NCBI GenBank assembly: GCA_003539495.1
Contig: DPPB01000031.1
Coordinates: 47,818-111,817, forward strand
Length of the DNA stretch: 64,000 nucleotides
Direction: 5' to 3'
From: Oscillibacter sp.
Lineage (GTDB): Bacteria > Bacillota > Clostridia > Oscillospirales > Oscillospiraceae
Below, one piece after another: positions 34,048 through 42,593 of this stretch (its first letter is position 1; each line of letters opens with the position of its first letter). The position numbers were made by a program, and so were the translations under genes. The notes beneath the pieces were generated by a model. It had not been told where the DNA came from, made no database searches, and saw nothing but the letters and a program-made list of their open reading frames with translations.

Positions 34048-34689
34048 ATGAGCACAAAATTCCCCACCCTGCACATTGTAAACCACCCCCTGGTGCAGCA
34101 CAAGCTGTCAGTGATGCGCGACAAGAACACCAGCGTAAAGGATTTCCGCACCCTGGTGGGTGAGATCGCCATGCTGCTGACCTATGAGGCCACCCGGGAT
34201 CTGCCCATGACCACTAAGACCATTGAGACCCCCCTGTGCTCTTATGAAGCTCCCGTGCTGGCCGGCAAAAAAATGGCCATCGTGCCCATTCTGCGGGCGG
34301 GCCTTGGCTTTGAGGATGGTATTCTGACACTGGTGCCCTCCGCCCGTGTGGCCCACATCGGCATGTACCGGGACGAGGAGACTCTGGTGCCTCACTTCTA
34401 CTTTTTGAAGTACCCCAAGGATATTACGGACCGGGATGTGCTCATCGTTGACCCCATGCTGGCCACCGGCGGCAGCGCTGACATGGCCATCACCAAAATG
34501 AAGGAGCTGGGCTGCAAGAGCATCAAGCTCATGATTCTGGTAGCCGCTCCCGAGGGCGTACAGTACATCTATGACCGCCACCCCGACGTGGAGATTTACT
34601 GCGCCGCTCTGGACGATCATCTGGACAAGAACGGCTACATCGTCCCCGGCCTGGGTGACGCCGGTGACCGTATCTTCGGCACCAAGTGA
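34048..34689 (+). CDS. upp: Uracil phosphoribosyltransferase
   Basis: This 213-residue enzyme converts uracil and PRPP to UMP. KMAIVPILRAGLGFEDG, YRDEETL and the PRPP loop VLIVDPMLATGGSA are present, and the C-terminal PGLGDAGDRIFGT is diagnostic. The start at 34048 has ACGGAGGATA; the longer frame back to 33994 overlaps tsaB without support. Confidence 0.96.
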   Translation: MSTKFPTLHIVNHPLVQHKLSVMRDKNTSVKDFRTLVGEIAMLLTYEATRDLPMTTKTIETPLCSYEAPVLAGKKMAIVPILRAGLGFEDGILTLVPSARVAHIGMYRDEETLVPHFYFLKYPKDITDRDVLIVDPMLATGGSADMAITKMKELGCKSIKLMILVAAPEGVQYIYDRHPDVEIYCAALDDHLDKNGYIVPGLGDAGDRIFGTK

Positions 34690-34784
34690 TCCCGGCGAAG
34701 GGGCTGGCTGCAGTGCGCATGTTTTTGTGTGCTACGCAATAATTCCATGCCGGCAGCCTGAGAGATAATTTTTCTCTGCTACTG

Positions 34785-34824
34785 TGGGTGCGAAAAATGC
34801 TCCCCATTCTTTGCACCCACAGGC
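34785..34824. other. Long imperfect hairpin between upp and the SDR gene
   Basis: TGTGGGTGC (34785-34793) pairs with GCACCCACA (34816-34824), with a further partly paired AT-rich inner stem. There is no T run, so it does not look like a terminator. Its role is unknown. Confidence 0.45.
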
Positions 34825-34847
34825 GGCAACTCCCATAAAGCTATCAA

Positions 34848-34883
34848 AAAGGGGCGAGAAGCTGTGCTTCCCGCCCTTTTGCC
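34848..34883. terminator. Bidirectional terminator between upp and SDR gene
   Basis: AAAAGGGGCG-GAAGC stem with a short loop pairs with GCTTC-CGCCCTTTT. The hairpin is A-rich on one side and T-rich on the other, and lies between two convergent genes. Confidence 0.7.
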
Positions 34884-34898
34884 TGTTTTATTAGGATT

Positions 34899-35663
34899 TT
34901 ACGGCTTTTTCTGCTGCTTGCACCAGATGTTCATGATCATGCGCACCGGCAGCAGCTTTACCAGGCGCACCTGCATCCGCACGGGAAATCCCAGAATGGA
35001 CACGGTCTTACCCTTGCGCAGATCCCTCATAGCTTTTTCCACCACATCCTCGGATTCATACCACCGGTCGAAGAAGGAGACTGTGCTGTCATGAACGGCC
35101 CGGTCCATGAACTCCGTTTTCACCCACCCGGGGCATACGCACAGCACCTGGATATCCCGCCCCTTCAGCTCCCGGCCCAGGGCCCGGGAGAAGCTGAGCA
35201 CATAGGCCTTGCTGGCGCCGTACACGCTCATATAGGGCACCGGCTGCCAAGCGGAGTTGGAGCCCAGGTTGATGATCTTGCTGCCCGGATGCATGTAGGG
35301 CAGGCTCATGTGGCACATGGCGGTGAGGGCCCGGTCGTTCAGCTCCACAATGCCCAGCTGAGAGGCCATGTCCATCTCCGCAAAGGGAGTGAACTTGCCG
35401 TACCCGGCAGCGTTTACCAGGGCCACGATCTCCGGCTGCTCCCGCTCCAGAGCCTCCTGATAGCGGCGGAAGGCTTCGTCCCGGGACAGGTCCATGGCAA
35501 AGGGGACAATGGTTGCGTGCACCTGCTCCTGCAGGGCCAGAAGCCTGTCCTCCCGCCGGGCGATGACCCAGATCTCTTGGGGACTGAATTCCCGATCCAC
35601 GGCCCGCACAAAGTCCCGGCCCATACCGGAGGATGCTCCGGTAACCACAGCGATTTTTTTCAT
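34899..35663 (-). CDS. Short-chain dehydrogenase/reductase (SDR)
   Basis: This 254-residue classical SDR has the TGASSGMGRDF cofactor loop, NAAGYG, an NLGSNSAW Ser region and the catalytic YGASKAY (Tyr-x-x-x-Lys). The CPGWVKTEFMD segment after the active site is typical. The substrate cannot be read from sequence. It has a strong Shine-Dalgarno (CAGGAGG). Confidence 0.9.
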   Translation of the reverse strand: MKKIAVVTGASSGMGRDFVRAVDREFSPQEIWVIARREDRLLALQEQVHATIVPFAMDLSRDEAFRRYQEALEREQPEIVALVNAAGYGKFTPFAEMDMASQLGIVELNDRALTAMCHMSLPYMHPGSKIINLGSNSAWQPVPYMSVYGASKAYVLSFSRALGRELKGRDIQVLCVCPGWVKTEFMDRAVHDSTVSFFDRWYESEDVVEKAMRDLRKGKTVSILGFPVRMQVRLVKLLPVRMIMNIWCKQQKKP

Positions 35664-35710
35664 AGTATAGGATCCTCCTGACAGAATAATTTGTCGGTGC
35701 TAAGGTGTAA

Positions 35711-36691
35711 TCAGTGCATGGGGCAGCCGTGGGTCTGCATGCCCGCCCGCTCCCGGCGCAGGGCCCGCTCATAGATCATCTCCCCGGCTATAGACACGGC
35801 AATCTCTGCCGGAGTCACGGCCTTGATGGCCACACCCACGGGGGCGTGGATGGAGGAGATGGCCTCCTGGCTGACGCCGGCAGCCCGAAGCCGCTGGTTT
35901 ACCGAGGCCGTCTTGGTCCGAGAGCCGATAACGCCTACATAGGCAGTGGGCTGCCGCAGAATCTGCTCCTGCACGGTGAAGTCGTGGGTGTGGCCGTTGG
36001 TCATAACCACCGCATAGTCCTCCGGCTCCACCGTGATATAGCGGCTGATGGAGGCAAAGTCTCCATAGATAAGCCGCTCCGCATCCGGAAACCGTTCCGC
36101 CGTCACCAGATCAGCCCGGTCGTCAAACACCGTCACCCGGAAGCCGATGGATTTGAGTACCGGGCACAGGGCCAGCGAGCAGTGCCCCGCCCCGAAGAGA
36201 ATGGCCCGCTCCCCCACGGCAATGGGCAGGGCAAATACCTCCGCCGCCTGCGGCCGCTCCCTTGCGAGATATCCCTTCGCCCCGGACAGGGGCAGCGCCA
36301 GGTAGCCCGGCTGATATTTGGCGATGCAATCCAGAAGCGTGGCGGCCAGGACGTGCCACAGCTGGTCCTCTGCGGAAATGTAGGTGAACAGCACCCGCAC
36401 ATCGCCGCCGCAGATCATGCCGATGTCGTCCGTGTCGCTGCGGTGGAGCTTGTAGTCCCGGATGTCGCCGTGACCGGCTTTCAGAAGCTCCCGGGCGTGA
36501 AGGATGGAAAGATTTTCCACATTGCCGCCGCCGATGGTGCCCGCCTGGGGCCCCTGGGCATCCACCAGCATCTGTGCGCCGGCACCCCGGGGAGCGGAGC
36601 CGGATTCCCAAACGATGGTCGCCAAAACGGTGTCACGGCCCTTTTCCATTTCATACAGCAATTTTGCAAAGATCGTCTGCGTGCAGATCAC
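35711..36691 (-). CDS. XdhC/CoxI family molybdoenzyme maturation factor
   Basis: The protein of about 326 residues has the XdhC N-terminal signature SGSAPRGAGAQMLV...GTIGGGNVE and the C-terminal Rossmann part (FGAGHCSLALCPVL; YVGVIGSRTK; HAPVGVAI). XdhC-type proteins insert or sulfurate the molybdenum cofactor of xanthine-dehydrogenase-like enzymes. No molybdenum hydroxylase is in this window, but the ygfK-ssnA genes 8 kb away belong to the same functional group. The start is uncertain: GTG at 36691 is used, and the frame is open to 36766. Confidence 0.85.
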   Translation of the reverse strand: MICTQTIFAKLLYEMEKGRDTVLATIVWESGSAPRGAGAQMLVDAQGPQAGTIGGGNVENLSILHARELLKAGHGDIRDYKLHRSDTDDIGMICGGDVRVLFTYISAEDQLWHVLAATLLDCIAKYQPGYLALPLSGAKGYLARERPQAAEVFALPIAVGERAILFGAGHCSLALCPVLKSIGFRVTVFDDRADLVTAERFPDAERLIYGDFASISRYITVEPEDYAVVMTNGHTHDFTVQEQILRQPTAYVGVIGSRTKTASVNQRLRAAGVSQEAISSIHAPVGVAIKAVTPAEIAVSIAGEMIYERALRRERAGMQTHGCPMH

Positions 36692-36857
36692 CCCTTTTGT
36701 TTGTGCATAGCTGACACTTATTCTACACTGTTTTCGGAAAAGAAACAACACAATTTGTTCGGCCATGCCGAATTATTGCTCCATTAAGCGGACTTTTTTG
36801 TTGCGCGGAAGCCAGGGGTATGATAGGATGGATAAAGAAGGAGTGAGCGCCGTAGTT

Positions 36858-37724
36858 ATGGAACGAATCAGCTTTCAAAAACCGGATCTGCACATGCACT
36901 CCGTATATTCCGACGGGACGGACACCCCGGAGAGCCTGCTGCAAAACGTCCGCGCCGCCGGGCTGGACCTGTTCGCCCTCACCGACCATGACACCGCCGA
37001 GGGCTGTGCCGCCGTAAGAGCTCTGCTGCGGCCCGGGGACCCGGCGTTTATCGGCGGGGTGGAGTTCTCCTGCCGGGATGGGAGGGGCAAGTACCATGTG
37101 CTGGGCTACGGCTTCGACGCGGACCGGCCTGCCATCCGGGAGACGGTGGCCTATGCCCACCACAGCCGCATCCTGAAAATGCAAAATCGCTTCGGCTATC
37201 TGCGGCAGCAGTACGGGTTTACCTTTACCCCGGAGGAGCAGGCAGAGCTCATGGGACTAAAAAACCCCGGCAAGCCGCACTTTGCGGCCATGATGTTAAA
37301 AAAAGGGTATGTAAAAACCAAGAATGAGGGATTCGAGGTGTTTGCAAACTATCGGGACACGGAGCCGGCCCTCCCGCCGGAGGACGCCATAAGTGCCATT
37401 CTCCGCTCCGGGGGCATCCCGGTGCTGGCCCACGGCATCCTGGCCGACGGGTCGGGGGCGCTGACGGAGGAGGAGATCACGGCCCGGGTGGAGCGGTTCC
37501 GGGCGGCCGGGCTCCTGGGGCTGGAGTGCTATTACTCCGCCTTTACGCCCCGACAGAGGGAGATTATGCTAAACCTGGCGGAGAAGTTTTCTCTACTGGT
37601 CACCGCCGGCAGTGACTATCACGGCACCAACAAGGCCGTGCATCTTGGGCAGACCGGCGGGCCAGATCCCCGGCGTCTGCAGGGCTTTTACGACGCCATT
37701 GCGGACCGCATTACCATCGGTTAA
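36858..37724 (+). CDS. PHP-domain metal-dependent phosphoesterase
   Basis: The 288-residue protein begins with the PHP metal-site motifs DLHMHSVYSDG and LTDHDT, followed by GGVEFSC and VLAHGI, and ends with a SDYHG-type motif (AGSDYHGTNK). It resembles the YciV/TrpH group that hydrolyses nucleotide or oligonucleotide phosphates. The ATG at 36858 follows AAGGAGTGA. A possible -10 (TATGAT at 36819) argues against the earlier ATG at 36828. The last four codons and stop lie in the terminal repeat of a MITE-like element. Confidence 0.85.
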   Translation: MERISFQKPDLHMHSVYSDGTDTPESLLQNVRAAGLDLFALTDHDTAEGCAAVRALLRPGDPAFIGGVEFSCRDGRGKYHVLGYGFDADRPAIRETVAYAHHSRILKMQNRFGYLRQQYGFTFTPEEQAELMGLKNPGKPHFAAMMLKKGYVKTKNEGFEVFANYRDTEPALPPEDAISAILRSGGIPVLAHGILADGSGALTEEEITARVERFRAAGLLGLECYYSAFTPRQREIMLNLAEKFSLLVTAGSDYHGTNKAVHLGQTGGPDPRRLQGFYDAIADRITIG

Positions 37725-37988
37725 CAAGGGCAGACACGGTTTTGCCGGGCAGAAATGCGCCCATGCCGCGTCACGCCCCTTGGAAATACGGCAAGTATTC
37801 CCTGCAGGTCCTTCCTTGCCTGGACACATTTCTGCGCAGTAAAACTGCTTCGCACCTGCCAGCGATGGATTTCCGAGGGATTTTTGGCTTTTGAGCCGCA
37901 GGCGGGCTGGCGCCCGCCAAGGCGAGAAGGACAAAAAGCGCCGCAAAGGCGCGCTGGCAGGCGTGTTTGCCCTTGTTAACCGATGGTT
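37713..37988. mobile_element. MITE-like element with 26-bp terminal inverted repeats
   Basis: The left end 37713-37738 (ACCATCGGTTAACAAGGGCA...) is the reverse complement of 37963-37988 with one mismatch. TTA flanks the CCATCGG ends on both sides, which may be a target duplication. The 276-bp unit holds no coding frame and contains further small inverted repeats (GGCGGGCTGGCGCCCGCC near 37902). This defines a non-autonomous element; no matching transposase is in the window. Confidence 0.7.
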
Positions 37989-38064
37989 AAAGAGCTCCGT
38001 TTCCGGATCACCGGGAATGGGGCTCTGCTGCACTTGGAGCTATATTTTGGTGGAAATGAAGGGA

Positions 38065-38093
38065 TTCACAAAGGCTGAGAAGTGTGGTATACT
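38065..38093 (+). promoter_or_regulatory. Promoter of the aconitase-icd operon
   Basis: TTCACA (38065-38070), 17-base spacer, TATACT (38088-38093), 42 bases before the aconitase start. Confidence 0.7.
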
Positions 38094-38134
38094 TGCTATG
38101 ATTTTTGATTTGGCATGCGCAAGGAGGAAATACT

Positions 38135-40378
38135 ATGATCCAATGCTTTGAAAAGGGCGTTTTTCTGAATAAGGGTCAGCTGTCCGCGACCGCCGCACTT
38201 TCGGCGGAGCAGGCCCGGGAAAACACCATGGCCTGGCAGATCCTGCAGGCCCACAATATTAGCGGTGATCCGGAGCGGCTGCAGGTGCGCTTTGACGCCA
38301 TGGTGTCTCACGACATCACCTATGTGGGTATCATCCAGCAGGCGAAGGCCTCGGGTATGAAGGAATTTCCCCTCCCCTATGCCCTGACCAACTGCCACAA
38401 CAGCCTGTGCGCCGTGGGTGGCACCATCAACGAGGATGACCACATGTTCGGCCTCTCCGCCGCCAAAAAGTATGGCGGCATCTATGTGCCCGCCAACCAG
38501 AGCGTCATCCACTCCTACGCCCGGGAGGAGCTGGCCGGGTGCGGCAAGATGATCCTGGGCTCCGACTCCCACACCCGCTACGGCGCCCTGGGCACCATGG
38601 CCGTGGGCGAGGGCGGCCCGGAGCTTGCCAAGCAGCTCTTGAGGAACACCTGGGATGTACCCATGCCCAAGGTGGTGCTGGTGTATCTCACCGGAAAGCC
38701 CAAAAAGGGCGTGGGCCCCCACGATGTGGCCATCGCCCTGGTGAAGGCCACCTTTGAGACGGGATTTGTGAACAACTGCGTGCTGGAGTTCTGCGGCCCG
38801 GGCATCAAAGATCTGCCCATTGACTACCGCAACGGCATTGACGTGATGACCACCGAGACCACCTGCCTCTCCTCCATCTGGGAGACGGATGAGGTGACGG
38901 AGGGCTTCTTCCGAACCCATGGCCGCCCCGAGGACTATAAGCCCCTGCACCCGGGAGAGGCTGCCTGGTATGACAAGTACATTACCATCGAGCTGGACAA
39001 GGTGGAGCCTATGATCGCCCTGCCCTTCCACCCCTCCAATGCCTACACTATTAAAGAATTCTTGGCCAACGCCGAGGAAATCCTCAAGGGCGTGGAGGCC
39101 GACGCCCGGCGGCGCTTCCCCAAGGCGGATCCCCACCTGACGGATAAGATCCACGACGGCGGCGTGTGGGCCGACCAGGGCGTCATCGCCGGCTGCGCAG
39201 GAGGTCTGTTTGACAATATTGCAGAGGCGGCGGACATCCTCCGGGGCAAGTTTACCGGGTCCGGAGCCTTCAGCTTTGATGTGTACCCCACCTCGGTGCC
39301 GGTTTCCCTGGAGCTGATGAAGCTGGGTGCCACGGCGGACCTGCTGGAGTCCGGGGCCATTATCAAGCCCAGCTTCTGCGGCCCCTGCTTCGGTGCGGGA
39401 GATGTACCCGCCAACAACGGCCTGTCTCTGCGCCACACCACCCGGAACTTCCCCAACCGGGAGGGCAGCAAGCCCGGAGAGGGGCAGTTTGCCGGCGTGT
39501 GCCTGATGGATGCCCGGTCCATTGCCGCCACCGCCGCAAACGGCGGACGCATCACCCCGGCCACGGACCTGGACTACACCCCCGTACACCACGAATATCA
39601 TTTTGATGACACGGTATATAAAAACCGCGTATACTACGGCTTCGGCAAGGCGGACCCCTCTGTGGAGCTGCAGATGGGCCCCAATATCACCGACTGGCCC
39701 AAGATGTACCAGCTGAGCGAGAATCTGCTGGTGGAACTGGCAGCGGTGATCCACGACCCGGTGACCACCACCGACGAGCTGATTCCCTCCGGAGAGACCT
39801 CCTCCTACCGCAGCAATCCCCTGCGTCTGGCCGAGTTCACCCTCAGTCGCCGGGTGCCGGAGTATGTGGAGCGGTCTAAGGCTGTGGCACAGCAGGAAAA
39901 GGCCCGGCGGGAGGGTGCCGTCAGCGACCGCCTGCGCCAGGTGCTTTCCCGGGTGGGTGACGCCGACCAGCTGGCGGGAAGCACCCAGTTCGGCTCTGCC
40001 GTGTTTGCCAACAAGCCCGGCGACGGCTCCGCCCGGGAGCAGGCAGCCTCCTGCCAAAAGGTGCTGGGCGGCTTTGCCAATATCTGCTATCAGTTCGCCA
40101 CCAAGCGCTACCGCAGCAACTGCATCAACTGGGGCATCCTGCCCTTCACTCTGGACGAGGGCACGCCCTTCGACTATGAGAGCGGTGACTGCGTGTTCGT
40201 GCCCCACATCCGCCAGGCGGTGGAGCAGGGCCGGGAGGACATCCCCGCCAAGGTTATCTGCCAAGACGGCAGTGTACACGACCTTCTGCTGCATGTAAAG
40301 GGCCTGACGGCGGACGAAAAGGAAATCTTGCTGCGCGGCTGCCTGATGAACTACTACGCCGCCCGGAATAAGGAGTGA
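38135..40378 (+). CDS. Aconitate hydratase family protein
   Basis: This 747-residue aconitase-superfamily enzyme isomerises citrate to isocitrate via a [4Fe-4S] cluster. The cluster ligands are visible as TTETTCLSSIW and KPSFCGPCFGAGD. GSDSHTRYGALG, SVIHSY and the C-terminal swivel domain with NCINWGILPF are also present. The ATG at 38135 has CAAGGAGG. It lies five bases before icd in one operon, which settles the substrate as citrate/isocitrate in context. Confidence 0.92.
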   Translation: MIQCFEKGVFLNKGQLSATAALSAEQARENTMAWQILQAHNISGDPERLQVRFDAMVSHDITYVGIIQQAKASGMKEFPLPYALTNCHNSLCAVGGTINEDDHMFGLSAAKKYGGIYVPANQSVIHSYAREELAGCGKMILGSDSHTRYGALGTMAVGEGGPELAKQLLRNTWDVPMPKVVLVYLTGKPKKGVGPHDVAIALVKATFETGFVNNCVLEFCGPGIKDLPIDYRNGIDVMTTETTCLSSIWETDEVTEGFFRTHGRPEDYKPLHPGEAAWYDKYITIELDKVEPMIALPFHPSNAYTIKEFLANAEEILKGVEADARRRFPKADPHLTDKIHDGGVWADQGVIAGCAGGLFDNIAEAADILRGKFTGSGAFSFDVYPTSVPVSLELMKLGATADLLESGAIIKPSFCGPCFGAGDVPANNGLSLRHTTRNFPNREGSKPGEGQFAGVCLMDARSIAATAANGGRITPATDLDYTPVHHEYHFDDTVYKNRVYYGFGKADPSVELQMGPNITDWPKMYQLSENLLVELAAVIHDPVTTTDELIPSGETSSYRSNPLRLAEFTLSRRVPEYVERSKAVAQQEKARREGAVSDRLRQVLSRVGDADQLAGSTQFGSAVFANKPGDGSAREQAASCQKVLGGFANICYQFATKRYRSNCINWGILPFTLDEGTPFDYESGDCVFVPHIRQAVEQGREDIPAKVICQDGSVHDLLLHVKGLTADEKEILLRGCLMNYYAARNKE

Positions 40379-40382
40379 GACC

Positions 40383-41594
40383 ATGGAGAAAATCAAAATG
40401 ACCACCCCCCTGGTGGAGATGGACGGCGACGAGATGACCCGCATCCTCTGGGCCATGATAAAGGAGCAGCTGATTTTGCCCTTTGTGGATCTGAAAACGG
40501 AGTACTATGACCTGGGCCTGCTGCACCGGAACGAGACGGAGGACCGGGTGACGGTGGAGGCGGCCAATGCCACCCGCCGCCTGGGTGTGGCGGTGAAATG
40601 CGCCACCATCACCCCCAACAAGCAGCGCATGGAGGAGTACCCCCAGCTGACTCAAATGTGGAAGAGCCCCAACGGCACCATCCGCTCCATCCTGGACGGC
40701 ACGGTGTTCCGCGCCCCCATCCTCATCGACTCCATTCACCCTGTGGTGAAGAACTGGAAAAAGCCTATCACCATCGCCCGGCACGCCTACGGGGATGTGT
40801 ATAAGAGCGTGGATCTGTACACCACCGAGCCCGGCGAGTGTACCATGACCTTTAAGGGTCAGAGCGGCGCGGAGCAGACCGTTTCCGTCCAAAAGGTAGA
40901 CGGCCCCGCCGTGTGGCAGGGCCAGCACAACAAGGAGTCGAGCATCCGCTCCTTTGCCCGCTCCTGCTTCCAGTACGCCATCGACACCCGGCAGGACCTG
41001 TGGTTTTCCACCAAGGACACCATCGCCAAGGTCTATGACGGCGAGTTTAAGCGGGTGTTTGAGGAGGAGTTTGAAGGCTACAAGGCGGACTTCGAGAAGC
41101 TGGGCATCACCTACTTTTACACCCTCATCGATGACGCTGTGGCCCGGGTCATCCGCTCTGAGGGCGGGTTTATCTGGGCCTGCAAAAACTACGACGGCGA
41201 CGTTATGAGCGACATGGTCTCCACCGCCTTCGGAAGCCTTGCCATGATGACCTCCGTGCTGGTGGCCCCGGACGGCACCACCGAATATGAGGCCGCCCAC
41301 GGCACTGTCACCAAGCACTACTACAAGTATCTGAAGGGGGAAAAGACCTCCACCAACCCCATGGCTACCATCTTTGCCTGGACCGGCGCATTGCGTAAGC
41401 GGGGCCAGCTGGACGGGCTTAATGACCTGGAGAATTTCGCCGGGCAGCTGGAGGGGGCCTGCTTTGACACCCTAAACCGGGGCACCATGACCAAGGATCT
41501 GGTGGGTCTGGTGGATGAGGGTGCGCCTGCCCACGCCGTCACCAGCGAGGAGTTTATTGCCGCCATCCGGGAGAACCTGGAAAAGCGTCTGTAA
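40383..41594 (+). CDS. icd: NADP-dependent isocitrate dehydrogenase (type II)
   Basis: This 403-residue enzyme of the eukaryote-like IDH family decarboxylates isocitrate to 2-oxoglutarate. Landmarks are VEMDGDEMTRILW at the start, KSPNGTIRSILDGTVFR, the YTLIDDAVARVIRSEGGFIWACKNYDGD metal and substrate site, and EAAHGTVTKHY. With aconitase it gives the oxidative branch toward glutamate. A strong terminator follows. Confidence 0.95.
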   Translation: MEKIKMTTPLVEMDGDEMTRILWAMIKEQLILPFVDLKTEYYDLGLLHRNETEDRVTVEAANATRRLGVAVKCATITPNKQRMEEYPQLTQMWKSPNGTIRSILDGTVFRAPILIDSIHPVVKNWKKPITIARHAYGDVYKSVDLYTTEPGECTMTFKGQSGAEQTVSVQKVDGPAVWQGQHNKESSIRSFARSCFQYAIDTRQDLWFSTKDTIAKVYDGEFKRVFEEEFEGYKADFEKLGITYFYTLIDDAVARVIRSEGGFIWACKNYDGDVMSDMVSTAFGSLAMMTSVLVAPDGTTEYEAAHGTVTKHYYKYLKGEKTSTNPMATIFAWTGALRKRGQLDGLNDLENFAGQLEGACFDTLNRGTMTKDLVGLVDEGAPAHAVTSEEFIAAIRENLEKRL

Positions 41595-41600
41595 AACAGA

Positions 41601-41641
41601 AAGGGCTTGCCATCTTTTGTTTGAGAGATGGCAAGCCTTTT
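41601..41641 (+). terminator. Terminator after icd
   Basis: Stem GGCTTGCCATC / GATGGCAAGCC with a T-rich loop followed by TTTTGAG, just past the icd stop. Confidence 0.8.
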
Positions 41642-41686
41642 GAGATTGCCGGAAAGTTCTGCGGTTTTTCCGGGCAAAAGGTCTAT

Positions 41687-42019
41687 TCACTTTACATTGG
41701 GAACCACGCCCAGGATCACCATGGGTTCGGCGCCGGTATTCACAACGCTGTGGCTATGGCCCGGGGGACAGTAGTGGGTCATGCCGGGGCGGACGGCCAC
41801 GGCTTCGCCGTCGTCGGTGCATACGCCTTCCCCGGAGAGAAAGTGCATCACCTCAAAGCTATCCTCATGGACGTGATGGCCGATGGTGCTGCCTGCGGGC
41901 AGGGTCAGAATCAGAATTTTCCCCTGCTCGTCTTCAAACCTGCGCACCAGGGCCTGGCCCTGGCCGCCCTTGAAATGGGACACGGCCACTTCGGGGATGG
42001 AAGAAAAATCTAAAAACAT
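41687..42019 (-). CDS. Cupin-domain protein
   Basis: This 110-residue small single-domain cupin has motif 1 GHHVHEDSFEVMHFLSGEG and motif 2 GMTHYCPPGHSHSVVN, with the His and Glu ligands of a metal site intact. Probably a small-molecule-binding or sugar-processing protein; substrate unknown. It has a good Shine-Dalgarno (AAAGGAG) and stands alone. Confidence 0.85.
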   Translation of the reverse strand: MFLDFSSIPEVAVSHFKGGQGQALVRRFEDEQGKILILTLPAGSTIGHHVHEDSFEVMHFLSGEGVCTDDGEAVAVRPGMTHYCPPGHSHSVVNTGAEPMVILGVVPNVK

Positions 42020-42111
42020 AGCAAATTCTCCTTTGCAGTATTTTTGACCAGTATAACAGAGGAAGGGCCGTTTGGCAACGGCTGTGGTGGAAGAGAAAGG
42101 AAGGACCGACC

Positions 42112-42534
42112 ATGAAGGACAGAAACACCGAGATTCGGGAAGCCATTGAGGCCGGGAACCGGGCGCTGGACGCCTTGGATGAGGCCATGGGCCATCTGAA
42201 GACCGCCCGGGGCCTGGGCGTGTGGGACATGCTGGGAGGCGGCTTTCTCAGCAGCCTGCTGAAGCACTCCAAAATGGACGATGCTCAGCAGGCCATGCAG
42301 TACGCCCAGCAGGAGCTGCAGGATTTCAGCCGGGAGCTGGCGGATGTGCAGATGTATGTGGATGTCCAGGTGAATTTTGACGGGCTGACACGCTTCGTGG
42401 ACATGTTCTGCGACAGCTTTTTCGTGGACTGGATGGTACAGGATCAGATCGTCCGAGCCCAGGAGAACGTGGCCGAGGCCCGCAGCCGGGTGTGGGAGGC
42501 GGTGCAGCAGCTGCGGTTTTTGATTGGGGCGTGA
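42112..42534 (+). CDS. Conserved-looking helical protein of unknown function
   Basis: This 140-residue protein is rich in Ala, Gln, Glu and Asp with long predicted helices (EAIEAGNRALDALDEAMGHL; QAMQYAQQELQDFSREL). It carries a glycine-rich patch (GLGVWDMLGGGFLSSLLKHS) in the middle. No recognised family or membrane segment. The gene has AAAGGAAGG upstream and a terminator downstream, so it is likely real and monocistronic. Confidence 0.7.
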   Translation: MKDRNTEIREAIEAGNRALDALDEAMGHLKTARGLGVWDMLGGGFLSSLLKHSKMDDAQQAMQYAQQELQDFSRELADVQMYVDVQVNFDGLTRFVDMFCDSFFVDWMVQDQIVRAQENVAEARSRVWEAVQQLRFLIGA

Positions 42535-42546
42535 GATAACAAAATG

Positions 42547-42583
42547 ATAAAAACACATCCGCCTATAGGCGGATGTGTTTTTT
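42547..42583. terminator. Bidirectional terminator between the 140-aa gene and ygfK
   Basis: AAAACACATCCGCC / GGCGGATGTGTTTT perfect stem, T run on plus and A/T run on minus, between convergent genes. Confidence 0.85.
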
Positions 42584-42593
42584 AGGGCATGAG

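Noticed and set aside
38096..40456. Minus-strand open frame of 786 codons opposite aconitase
   Set aside because: Antisense shadow in a high-GC gene with intact cluster ligands on plus.
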